From a virus, in IMG/VR virus record IMGVR_UViG_3300037540_000125, positions 1 to 36,887 of that record: 36,887 nucleotides of DNA. One strand, given 5' to 3'. The notes under the pieces were generated by a model, which was not told the DNA's origin, ran no database searches, and was given only the letters and a program-made list of their open reading frames with translations. A program made the translations under genes and the position numbers. Each line of letters starts with the position of its first letter. The first letter of the stretch is position 1. Shown here in pieces: positions 29,437 through 35,251 of this stretch.

Positions 29437-29774
29437 AGCGTCACCTCCTCGTCGAACTGGACGAGCCGGCGGGCTTCCTGATCGATTACGACGAGTTCGC
29501 TCGGCGAGATCGAGAGAAGCGCGAGCGCGTCCAGGGCGACGCGGACGCGGTCCTCCCGTTTCAGCGGACGGAGCGCGATCGTCACGGTCACGAGCGCGTC
29601 GATCCGGTGAGGCTTCACGCCGCCGCGTTCGATCGCGTCGAGGGCTCGATCGGCGAGTTCGAGGAGCGCGTCCTCGGGAGTTCCGGCCGGTTTGGATTCG
29701 GGTCGATCGATGCTATGCGGGCGGCGGTGGTTGCTCTGAACCTTGCCATCTCTCCAATCGAAATATTGACTCAT
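29433..29774 (-). CDS. Hypothetical protein of the minus-strand cassette
   Basis: 113 aa, ATG at 29774 with AGGAGG seven to eight bases ahead. It begins with an aromatic, charged part (SQYFDWRDGKVQSNHRRPHS) and continues with helices: 'TPEDALLELADRALDAIERGG', 'DALVTVTIALRPLKREDRVRVALDALALLSISPSELVVIDQEARR'. No known motif. It runs opposite to its neighbours and is coupled to a 32-aa membrane peptide, suggesting an independent cassette (moron) expressed on its own. Function unknown. Confidence 0.7.
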   Translation of the reverse strand: MSQYFDWRDGKVQSNHRRPHSIDRPESKPAGTPEDALLELADRALDAIERGGVKPHRIDALVTVTIALRPLKREDRVRVALDALALLSISPSELVVIDQEARRLVQFDEEVTL

Positions 29775-29830
29775 CTTCTAGGCCTCCTGGAAAGGGTTTA
29801 GAGGTCTTAACGGACGGCGGAGGTAGAAAC
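29775..29830 (-). promoter_or_regulatory. Gap between divergent genes; promoter not resolved
   Basis: 56 bases separate the minus cassette from the next plus gene. They hold the RBS for both sides (AGGAGG minus; GGAGG plus at 29818-29822) and a moderately AT-rich middle (GGGTTTAGAGGTCTTAACGG). No convincing promoter boxes. Confidence 0.25.
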
Positions 29831-30130
29831 TTGAGTGATAAAATCACGCCGAAACACGGAACCGAGCGGGAGCGCCGGATCGAGGTCGAGCCGAGCGCGG
29901 AGATCGCGCTCGTCGATCCGATGAGCGGCGAGCCGGTCTACGTCGGCCCGGGGTCCTGGGTCGCGCTCTCCTTTTCTGAGCGGTGGTGCGAGAGCTGCGA
30001 TCGCTGGATCGAGGTCCTCGGGGTCCTGGGCGCGCTCCGTTTCATGGCGGAGCACGACAAACACGGCGATTCCACAGTCCCGCGCCCGCGGCGCGTCCGC
30101 TTGTGGGACGACAAGGAGGTGACGCCGTGA
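29831..30130 (+). CDS. Hypothetical protein with C-x-x-C pair
   Basis: 99 aa from TTG 29831, eight bases after GGAGG. The N-terminal part is charged (DKITPKHGTERERRIEVEPSAEI); the middle has 'RWCESCDRWIEVLGVLG', a C-x-x-C that could bind zinc with the following His (EHDKHGD). The protein looks compact, soluble and unassigned. It is coupled to the following gene (GTGA). Confidence 0.62.
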   Translation: MSDKITPKHGTERERRIEVEPSAEIALVDPMSGEPVYVGPGSWVALSFSERWCESCDRWIEVLGVLGALRFMAEHDKHGDSTVPRPRRVRLWDDKEVTP

Positions 30131-30330
30131 GAGCGCCGGACCTTCCGCTCCCGCCGATCACTAACTCGCCCGCTGATCTCCTCCTCGTCCTCGACGTCGC
30201 CCGCGCGCAGATCGCCGGGATCCGCGACGTCACGCCGGCCGATTACGTCGGCGTGATCGCGACGGCGCGCGCGACGAAAATCGCCCTCGACCGTTGGCTC
30301 GAACTCGCGGTCGAGGGGATGGGAGGGTAG
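30127..30330 (+). CDS. Small helical protein
   Basis: 67 aa from GTG 30127, overlapping the preceding stop as GTGA. Helical sequence: 'SPADLLLVLDVARAQIAGIRDVTPADYVGVIATARATKIALDRWLELAVEG'. No motif recognised; the repeated short helices suggest a small protein-binding module. It lies in a run of early genes with regulatory-type products. Confidence 0.6.
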   Translation: MRAPDLPLPPITNSPADLLLVLDVARAQIAGIRDVTPADYVGVIATARATKIALDRWLELAVEGMGG

Positions 30331-30333
30331 AAC

Positions 30334-30633
30334 GTGCGACGCCTCCGGAAGCTATCCGAGACTCAGAAACTCGTCCTCCTCGCGATCGCCGAGGTCGGCG
30401 GCGTCGCCGCGCGAACGGCGATCATCGCGGGGCAACGCGCGAGGCCTGGGGGCAAGTATCGAACGCCGGTCCGTCACTGGCCGGGGCCGGCGGTCCGGAA
30501 CCTCGTCGACCACGGTTTTCTCGAGTTCGTGACCCGGGACGGGACGAGCCCCTGGGAGTTTCAGCGGTATCGGCTCACGGATTCCGGCTGGGATGCGGTC
30601 GGCGAGGAGGCGAGGATCCCGTCGGTCAAGTAG
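30334..30633 (+). CDS. Winged-helix early protein
   Basis: 99 aa from GTG 30334. The HTH part is 'LSETQKLVLLAIAEVGGVAARTAIIAGQR' and the recognition and wing part 'GPAVRNLVDHGFLEFVTRDGTSPWEFQRYRLTDSGWDAVGEEA', a common MarR/PadR-like order. It is the third winged-helix protein of the rightward operon. The targets are unknown; regulation of early or lysogenic genes is likely. Confidence 0.72.
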   Translation: MRRLRKLSETQKLVLLAIAEVGGVAARTAIIAGQRARPGGKYRTPVRHWPGPAVRNLVDHGFLEFVTRDGTSPWEFQRYRLTDSGWDAVGEEARIPSVK

Positions 30634-30880
30634 GCCGGCGGAGAGAGGGGGCGCCCGGCGGACCTCAGAGCCCGGCCGGACGCCTCCTCGAAGCCCCCAG
30701 GCGGAGATCCCCGCCACCCCCAGGCCTTCCCCTTCCAGGCCGCCGGGCGGGCGCCGCCTGGGGGCGATCCTCCGGCGCCCCCCTCGGCGCCCCCCTGGGG
30801 GAGAACTTTCTCGCCTCCGCCCTCATTTTTTCCTTTGATTCTCTGGCAGGTAACCGATAAGCCTGGGAGGAGGTAACACA
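30634..30880 (+). other. 247-base GC-rich gap, no gene seen
   Basis: Very C/G-rich with repeated CGCCCCCCT and CCTGGGGG strings that can fold into many alternative hairpins. From about 30825 the base composition shifts to AT-rich (TTTTTTCCTTTGATT), followed by GGGAGGAGG ahead of the next ATG, so a promoter for 30881 onward may lie here. No convincing start or frame. Confidence 0.4.
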
Positions 30881-31096
30881 ATGACCGAAACAACCCTGAT
30901 TGAAAACACCCTCTCAGAGCTGGGTCTCGATCGAGCCGGACCGGCGATCACGGACGACGACGGTTTTACAACCCAGGTCGATCAGTGCGGAGGGTTCACC
31001 CTCTACTCCCCGAACGGTCGCCCGTTCGCCTGGGCTCAGACGCTCCTCGAGGCCGACGCGAAGGTCGCCCGCGCGCGTCGCGGCCTGATTCTCTGA
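30881..31096 (+). CDS. Small acidic hypothetical protein
   Basis: 71 aa, ATG seven to eight bases after GGAGGAGG, a strong RBS. Acidic N-terminus (TETTLIENTLSELGLDRAGPAITDDDG), then a mixed centre with a Cys (QCGGFTLYSPNGRPFAWAQTLLEADAKVARARR). The last part is a basic helix. Strong RBS and AT-rich upstream region point to high expression. Small acidic early proteins can be anti-defence factors, but nothing here shows that. Confidence 0.7.
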   Translation: MTETTLIENTLSELGLDRAGPAITDDDGFTTQVDQCGGFTLYSPNGRPFAWAQTLLEADAKVARARRGLIL

Positions 31097-31153
31097 AACA
31101 CTAGCAGGCTATCCCCCCGGTCTGCTATAACGATCGCTATAGGAGGAAACGGA

Positions 31154-31513
31154 ATGACGATCGAACTCTACGCGAAACCGATCCGGATCCGCGCGACGAA
31201 ACACGTCCTCGAGGAGGCCTCCGGGTTCGAGTATGGGAGCTGGGAGGATCACGGTAAGCCGGACGACGTCCTGGGCGACGCGCACCCGAAAGAAATTTTC
31301 GAGCGCCGTCAGTCGGTCGTCCTGATCGCGAGCCCGGCGGAGGCCGAGCGCGTGATCGACTCGCTCCTGAACTCCGCCGACATTGCACACGATCAGGCGA
31401 CGTGTGCGGGTTGGCCCGAAGGCGGTCACCGTCGCCAGCTCGCGATCGCTTTCGAGACGGTCGTCGAGAAACTCCGCGCGATTATCGCCGCGCGGCCTGA
31501 AACGAGGAGGTAG
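31154..31513 (+). CDS. Hypothetical early protein
   Basis: 119 aa with ATAGGAGG ahead of the ATG. Mixed alpha/beta composition: an initial strand-like part (TIELYAKPIRIRATKHVLEEA), then 'SWEDHGKPDDVLGDAHPKEIFE', a helix 'AEAERVIDSLLNSADIAH' and a final helix 'QLAIAFETVVEKLRAIIAARPE'. A preceding gap of 57 bases holds inverted repeats TAGCAG/CTGCTA and CTATA/TATAG. No family recognised. Confidence 0.68.
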   Translation: MTIELYAKPIRIRATKHVLEEASGFEYGSWEDHGKPDDVLGDAHPKEIFERRQSVVLIASPAEAERVIDSLLNSADIAHDQATCAGWPEGGHRRQLAIAFETVVEKLRAIIAARPETRR

Positions 31514-31543
31514 AGACGTGGGAGATCGGACCTCGAGGCCGAG

Positions 31544-31762
31544 GTGGTGAGCGGGCGAGGCGGGAAGAGACGCGGGGCCGGACGGCCGCCGCGGTCGCGT
31601 CTCGGACGGACGCGGGAGATATCAATCGCATTGCCGGAGCCGATCGTCGCCTGGATCGACCGGCGAGTCGAGAACTCCGAGGACCTGGGCGCCTCGCGCT
31701 CCCGCGCGATCGCCGAGATCCTAGAGAGGTCCTTTCGGGCCTCCGCGGATCGCGAGGGCTAG
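31544..31762 (+). CDS. Ribbon-helix-helix protein
   Basis: 72 aa from GTG 31544 or 31547 (both possible). It starts with a basic Gly/Arg-rich arm (GGKRRGAGRPPRSR, AT-hook-like) and continues as a CopG/Arc-type RHH: strand 'TREISIALPEPIVAWIDRRV', helix 'ASRSRAIAEILERSFRA'. It is the last gene of the rightward operon, and its stop codon lies within a 15-bp inverted repeat. It is probably a repressor acting on early or neighbouring genes. Confidence 0.72.
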   Translation: MVSGRGGKRRGAGRPPRSRLGRTREISIALPEPIVAWIDRRVENSEDLGASRSRAIAEILERSFRASADREG

Positions 31763-31817
31763 GACCTGGGCGCGGGCCTGGACGCCCTCGGGGAGGATGA
31801 GGGCGCCCAGGTCCTAG
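31759..31817. terminator. 15-bp inverted repeat between convergent operons
   Basis: CTAGGACCTGGGCGC (31759-31773) and GCGCCCAGGTCCTAG (31803-31817) pair perfectly around a 29-base loop, overlapping the RHH stop. It lies between the early plus operon and the late minus operon, so it is a likely bidirectional terminator. No T-run. The right arm includes GGTCCTAG, shared with elements R1 and R2. Confidence 0.62.
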
Positions 31818-31825
31818 CGCCCGGA

Positions 31826-31867
31826 CCGGGCGACGATCGCAGCTTACAAGCGATCCTCGAGGCCCGG
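31826..31867. terminator. Second hairpin between convergent operons (includes element R3)
   Basis: CCGGGC/GCCCGG (31826-31831, 31862-31867) and GATCGC/GCGATC (31835-31840, 31850-31855) form a hairpin with loop AGCTTACAA, ending four bases before the minus-strand lysis block. Its GCGATCCTCGAG is shared with R1 and R2. Confidence 0.55.
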
Positions 31868-31871
31868 CCTC

Positions 31872-31964
31872 TCAGTCGAGCGCCTCGAGCGCGAACACGA
31901 GCCACCCAGCGGTCCCCAGGACGAGGAGCGCCAGTGCTCCGAGGATCCAGAGGATCGCCCTCAC
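31872..31964 (-). CDS. 30-aa membrane peptide at the end of the lysis block
   Basis: From GTG 31962-31964, which overlaps the spanin stop as GTGA, with GGAGGAC further upstream. Sequence: RAILWILGALALLVLGTAG, then WLVFALEALD: one membrane segment with a charged start and acidic end. Too short for routine gene finding but its coupling is the same as for its neighbours. A lysis-timing or spanin-associated peptide would fit the position; no direct evidence. Confidence 0.5.
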   Translation of the reverse strand: MRAILWILGALALLVLGTAGWLVFALEALD

Positions 31965-32296
31965 GGCGCGATCCCGTCCTCCTCGACGTAGCCCTCGCCG
32001 CGGAGACCCATCACGTAATCGGCGAAGTCCTGGACGTCGTGGAGGTAGCGGACGAGCGGATCGCCCTCCGCCGCCAGGAGGCCGGCGCGCCGGAAGGCGG
32101 CGAGCTGCGCGTCGACGGCCTCGCTCGGAACCGGCGGCCGGCGGCGGAGTTGGCACTCAGTCGCCGCCCTCGTCGCGCATCCTACGGCGCCGCTCGCGAG
32201 AACGATTCCAGCGATCCAGAAGGCCGCCCAGGTCCTCACGCGGCGGGCCGTCGAGGTGGACGCTCGCGGCGCCCTCGAGTTCGTCGAGGTCCTCAC
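31961..32296 (-). CDS. Outer-membrane spanin (Rz1-like lipoprotein), overlapping Rz
   Basis: Up to 111 aa. Start GTG 32294-32296 has AGGAG ten bases ahead and is preferred; a later GTG at 32239 gives a shorter signal but has no RBS. 'WAAFWIAGIVLASGAVGCATRA' is a lipoprotein signal with lipobox AVGC. Downstream there is a Pro-containing segment (RRRPPVPSE) and a helix. It overlaps the Rz-like gene in another frame, a typical Rz/Rz1 arrangement. It would link the outer membrane to the inner spanin and disrupt the envelope at lysis. Confidence 0.72.
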   Translation of the reverse strand: MRTSTNSRAPRASTSTARRVRTWAAFWIAGIVLASGAVGCATRAATECQLRRRPPVPSEAVDAQLAAFRRAGLLAAEGDPLVRYLHDVQDFADYVMGLRGEGYVEEDGIAP

Positions 32297-32423
32297 GTCG
32301 TCGGATCTCCTTTTGATAGGCGCTCCGCGCGGCTCGATTTTGGCCGGAGAGATACCACCCCCAGACGAACAGGCCGAGCGCGAGCGCGCCGAGGGCGATT
32401 TTCGCGATCAGGTCGGAAGGCAT
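32157..32423 (-). CDS. Inner-membrane spanin (Rz-like)
   Basis: 88 aa. One N-terminal membrane segment (about 8-25, KIALGALALGLFVWGWYLSG), then a charged helical periplasmic part (NRAARSAYQKEIRRREDLDELE ... DRWNRSRERRRRMRDEG). This is the standard i-spanin form. It lies directly upstream of and overlapping the lipoprotein gene. The two should span the periplasm to fuse the membranes during lysis; this implies a Gram-negative host. Confidence 0.75.
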   Translation of the reverse strand: MPSDLIAKIALGALALGLFVWGWYLSGQNRAARSAYQKEIRRREDLDELEGAASVHLDGPPREDLGGLLDRWNRSRERRRRMRDEGGD

Positions 32424-32424
32424 T

Positions 32425-32727
32425 CTAGGCGTTGGGATCCGGGCGGGCCTTCCCGACCGCCAGCGCGCCCAGGTTCACGACGCGGCCCAGAAACGCGACG
32501 ATCGGCGAAAGGCTCGAGTTCGGCGTCCGGGTCGCGAGGATCGAGAGGATCGTCACGATCGACGAGAACACGGCCCAGACCTCGAGGCCGATCCCCTGCC
32601 AGTCGAGCGGCGCGGTCTCGACGACCGGGACGACCGGCTCGACCTGGGCGAACACGGCGAGCGGGAAGAGGGCGGCCAGGAGGGCGAGGAGGAGCCATAG
32701 AAACACAGAGCGGGGTCGTAGCGTCAT
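32425..32727 (-). CDS. Small membrane protein of the lysis block (holin candidate)
   Basis: 100 aa from ATG 32725-32727 with AGGAGA ahead; an in-frame ATG at 33030 lies inside other genes. It has an N-terminal hydrophobic segment that could be a cleavable signal (FLWLLLALLAALFPLAVFA|Q), then a second (about 47-66, IGLEVWAVFSSIVTILSILA) and a weaker third (about 75-92). Two to three segments, small size and position between membrane protein and spanins fit a holin. No specific motif. Confidence 0.62.
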   Translation of the reverse strand: MTLRPRSVFLWLLLALLAALFPLAVFAQVEPVVPVVETAPLDWQGIGLEVWAVFSSIVTILSILATRTPNSSLSPIVAFLGRVVNLGALAVGKARPDPNA

Positions 32728-32738
32728 GGATTCATCTC

Positions 32739-33038
32739 CTAGATGTAAAAGTGAGCGATTCCGTAGGCCGTAAGGGAACCCACGACGGAGTCGACGACGT
32801 CGCGGATCCGGTCGAGGAGATTCAGCTTGCGGCGTTTGATTCCCTGGACGATCTCCCGGATCAGTTCCGGGAGCGCGCCGACGACGATAATCGTCCAGGG
32901 CGGAACGGCGGAGAGCCACCACACGAGAGCACTCCAGGCGAGCCCGGTCCCGAGTCCGATTCCCCAGTGACCGAGGAAATTCAAGGCCTGTTTCCCGATC
33001 GAAACCTCCGTGAATTTCTGGATCCCCCACGTCGTCAC
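32739..33038 (-). CDS. Small membrane protein next to the endolysin (holin candidate)
   Basis: 99 aa from GTG 33036-33038, overlapping the lysozyme stop as GTGA with GGAGG in front. One long hydrophobic stretch (about 20-56) contains FLGHWGIGLGTGLAWSALV and WWLSAVPPWTIIVVGAL and could form two membrane segments; a basic helix (IKRRKLNLLDRIRD) and a third moderately hydrophobic part follow. Directly after the endolysin, it may be the holin or antiholin. Function by position only. Confidence 0.65.
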   Translation of the reverse strand: MTTWGIQKFTEVSIGKQALNFLGHWGIGLGTGLAWSALVWWLSAVPPWTIIVVGALPELIREIVQGIKRRKLNLLDRIRDVVDSVVGSLTAYGIAHFYI

Positions 33039-33562
33039 GGCGTCCTCCCCTGGGTCCGATTGATCGCGGCCGCCAGCTCGACGAACCGCACGGCCCACCC
33101 CTCGGCGAACTTGATCGAACTCGAGCCCGCCTGAACCCGGTTCATTTGCCGGCGCGTCCGGCGGACGACGATCCGCGTCGCGAGCTGGCGGTCGCCGTAG
33201 CGTTTCACGTAGAGGCGCGCGGCGAGGAGCGTCCGCGGCCCGATCACGCCGTCGGCCTTTGCGCGGACCTCGCGCTGAAAATGCTTTTTCGCGGCGCCGG
33301 CGTGAGCATTCGCGGCGAAGTCGAAGAGAGCCCAGGCCGCGAGCGGGGCGACCTTCGCGACCCGGTCGCATCCGTGACGGCGCCAGTAGCGAACGCGGAG
33401 GATCTCGGCGGCGTCCTCCCACGTGAGCCGACGCACGTCGCCCAGGTCCGGGTTATACGCGGACGCGATCCCCCAGTTAGTCGCGCCGCCTGGGTCGGCG
33501 GCGTGATCGGAGTAACCGCCCTCCGCGCGTTTCCAGAACTCGAGAGCGCGCGCGAGGCTCAC
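33035..33562 (-). CDS. Endolysin, glycoside hydrolase family 108
   Basis: 175 aa from GTG 33560-33562 (GTGA overlap with the gene before); an earlier ATG at 33811 would duplicate another frame. The catalytic motif EGGYSDHAADPGGATNWGI has Glu14, as in the GH108 lysozymes (E-G-G-Y, then D..GG.T..GI). A C-terminal segment 'KADGVIGPRTLLAARLY' is the peptidoglycan-binding part found in these enzymes. It cleaves the host cell wall at the end of infection and has no signal peptide, so it needs a holin. Confidence 0.93.
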   Translation of the reverse strand: MSLARALEFWKRAEGGYSDHAADPGGATNWGIASAYNPDLGDVRRLTWEDAAEILRVRYWRRHGCDRVAKVAPLAAWALFDFAANAHAGAAKKHFQREVRAKADGVIGPRTLLAARLYVKRYGDRQLATRIVVRRTRRQMNRVQAGSSSIKFAEGWAVRFVELAAAINRTQGRTP

Positions 33563-33927
33563 GGCTCGTGGTGCCTCGCCGGGGGCCTGGGTTTCTCGAG
33601 TTCGCCGCCCGGGGCGGCGCCCGCCTTGACGGCGAGTTCGTTTAGGATCCTCCGGTTTACAGCGTCGTTCACGAGGTCGGCCTCCGCCTTGCGGGAGAGA
33701 TAATCGACGTCGTCCTCGATCCGCTCGACCTTCTCCGCGAGCTGCGCGACCTCGGACGCGTCCGCCTTCGCCGCAATATCGCCGGCAAGCGAGGTCCAGA
33801 CGACGCCGCAAAGGATGCTAACGAGAACGAACGCGCCGACGGCGGCCCATTGCGGGATCGTCTTTCCGCTATTCGCGGCCTTGAGGCCCGCGCGAATCTC
33901 GTCGTCGGTGAGGGTTGGGTCAGACAT
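33559..33927 (-). CDS. Membrane-anchored coiled-coil protein upstream of the endolysin
   Basis: 122 aa. An N-terminal cytoplasmic part (TDDEIRAGLKAANSGKTIPQ) leads into one membrane segment (about 25-47, WAAVGAFVLVSILCGVVWTSLAG). It is followed by a helical part with heptads (DIAAKADASEVAQLAEKVERIEDDVDYLSRKAEADLVNDAVNRRI) and a disordered Pro-rich end. The stop overlaps the endolysin start as GTGA. It may regulate lysis or be a class III-type holin; not proven. Confidence 0.62.
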   Translation of the reverse strand: MSDPTLTDDEIRAGLKAANSGKTIPQWAAVGAFVLVSILCGVVWTSLAGDIAAKADASEVAQLAEKVERIEDDVDYLSRKAEADLVNDAVNRRILNELAVKAGAAPGGELEKPRPPARHHEP

Positions 33928-33939
33928 CTTCAGAGCCCC

Positions 33940-34863
33940 CTAGCTACAACACGAATCAGTGAGGTCCGCGCATTCCGCGCACGTTCCTAGACCTAGACCC
34001 GTGCAGCACGGCCACGGTTGGCCCGAGCTAGTGCAAGCGTCGCTACCATAATTACTCTCGCGCGTCGCGCCGGTCGCGTCGCCGTAATAACCGCACAGGA
34101 CGATCTCCTCGATCTCGACTCGCGTCAGAACTTCATCGCGATACCAGCACTCATGCGAAAGCCCGTTGTAATCCCCGCCCTTTGACTCGTTGGCCCCGAT
34201 CACGAAATCGTCGGCGTTGCCGGTTGGATCGTTGCCTGAATCGCAACCCGCGTTGCAGGCGTCGCCGCCGTTGATATAGGCCTTGATTGTCTGAGTGCTA
34301 CTACCGTCATAAGTCACCGCCCAGTGATACCACGAAGTAGAGCCACCAAATATCGGAGTTTGCTCGATGCCGTCGTTAACCTCGGCGTGAAATGCGCCCG
34401 TCGCAAGCGTCTTGAACTCGTAGTTATCTTTGTCGTCCTTACTCATTACCATGTCGTTAGCGATATTATCGGGGTTGATCCAGCAGCCCGCACTAAAATC
34501 GATCGCCTCGAACGCGTTCATCTCGCCGGAGCCGTCGCTCGCGTAGAAATAATCATTGCTGTTTTGGTGATCTGCCCCTTGAGAGCCCGAGGCGCTACCA
34601 GCGGGGCCGCTCGCGTAGGCCCAGTTCCCCACCCACGTGAGGCTATCGTTAGACGAGTCCGCGACACAATTGTCCGCTTGCGCCGTGCTCGACGAGCTAT
34701 CGTCGAAAGTAACCCAGCACCCGAGCGCGGCGGTGTCCGAGCTGTAATCGTAACCCGGCCCGGGCGGCGTCACGTCCGCGCGGCGAGGCCAAATCGGCGC
34801 GACCTGGAGGAGCGCGAGGAGCGCGAGCGCGAGCGTGAGACTACGGGACGTCTTGACAGTCAT
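33940..34863 (-). CDS. Secreted LamG/concanavalin-like lectin protein
   Basis: 307 aa, overlapping the end of the upstream gene by 23 bases. It has a signal peptide (MTVKTSRSLTLALALLALLQ, then VAPIWPRRA). About residues 45-258 form a LamG-like jelly roll: 'SAGCWINPDN', 'DNYEFKTLATGAFHAEVNDG', 'TSWYHWAVTYDGSSTQTIKAYINGG', 'DFVIGANESKGGDYNGLSHECWYRDEVLTRVEIEEIVLCGYYG', a classic LamG-3 pattern. The last 30 residues hold eight Cys (CTSS..CC..C..C..CCS). GC content is visibly lower than in flanking genes, suggesting later acquisition. It probably binds a glycan; its place on virion or cell surface is unknown. Confidence 0.8.
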   Translation of the reverse strand: MTVKTSRSLTLALALLALLQVAPIWPRRADVTPPGPGYDYSSDTAALGCWVTFDDSSSSTAQADNCVADSSNDSLTWVGNWAYASGPAGSASGSQGADHQNSNDYFYASDGSGEMNAFEAIDFSAGCWINPDNIANDMVMSKDDKDNYEFKTLATGAFHAEVNDGIEQTPIFGGSTSWYHWAVTYDGSSTQTIKAYINGGDACNAGCDSGNDPTGNADDFVIGANESKGGDYNGLSHECWYRDEVLTRVEIEEIVLCGYYGDATGATRESNYGSDACTSSGQPWPCCTGLGLGTCAECADLTDSCCS

Positions 34864-35251
34864 CGTCGCACGTCACGCCGGCGTCCGGAGGGTCGCACTC
34901 TTCGCCGAACTCCGTGTCCACGACGTCGTCCCCGCAAAAAGAGACGACCGCGTGAATGCCCCAAATTGAATCGAAGGTATCGAGCGCGTCGTCCACGTCG
35001 CTAGAAACCGTTGCTCTTGATTCGCGTCTAGTGACCTGTTTCTCGAAATCTCTCATTCCGCGCCGGAAGAACTCCGTCGCGCATTCGTTCGTGCTCCAGT
35101 TTGCAACGGTGACATTCAAGTGAACCCGGAGAATCTCGCACAGCTCGACGTTCCGCGTCGCGGCGGCGCTCGGAGCCCAGCAGTTATGTACGGCGGCCGA
35201 CGCCGGCGGCGAACAGATCAAAAAGAGGATTAAAAACAAAGCCCGCATCAT
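34841..35251 (-). CDS. Secreted cysteine-rich protein with a myxobacterial-type disulfide repeat
   Basis: 136 aa, start ATG 35249-35251 overlapping the fibre stop as ATGA. It has a Sec signal (MMRALFLILFLICSPPASA|A). The mature part has Cys at 24, 38, 57 and a C-terminal motif at residues 106-132: CGDDVVDTEFGEECDPP, then DAGVTCDDDC. This matches the 'CGDGvvd.gEeCDdG......C...C' disulfide repeat common in Myxococcota surface proteins. It sits between the fibre and LamG genes, so it may be part of the same exported complex. No enzyme motif. Confidence 0.75.
   Translation of the reverse strand: MMRALFLILFLICSPPASAAVHNCWAPSAAATRNVELCEILRVHLNVTVANWSTNECATEFFRRGMRDFEKQVTRRESRATVSSDVDDALDTFDSIWGIHAVVSFCGDDVVDTEFGEECDPPDAGVTCDDDCQDVP

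Noticed and set aside
30561-30893. 110-aa minus-strand frame over the 30634-30880 gap
   Set aside because: Low-complexity Gly/Pro sequence, no RBS, and antisense to a gene at one end.
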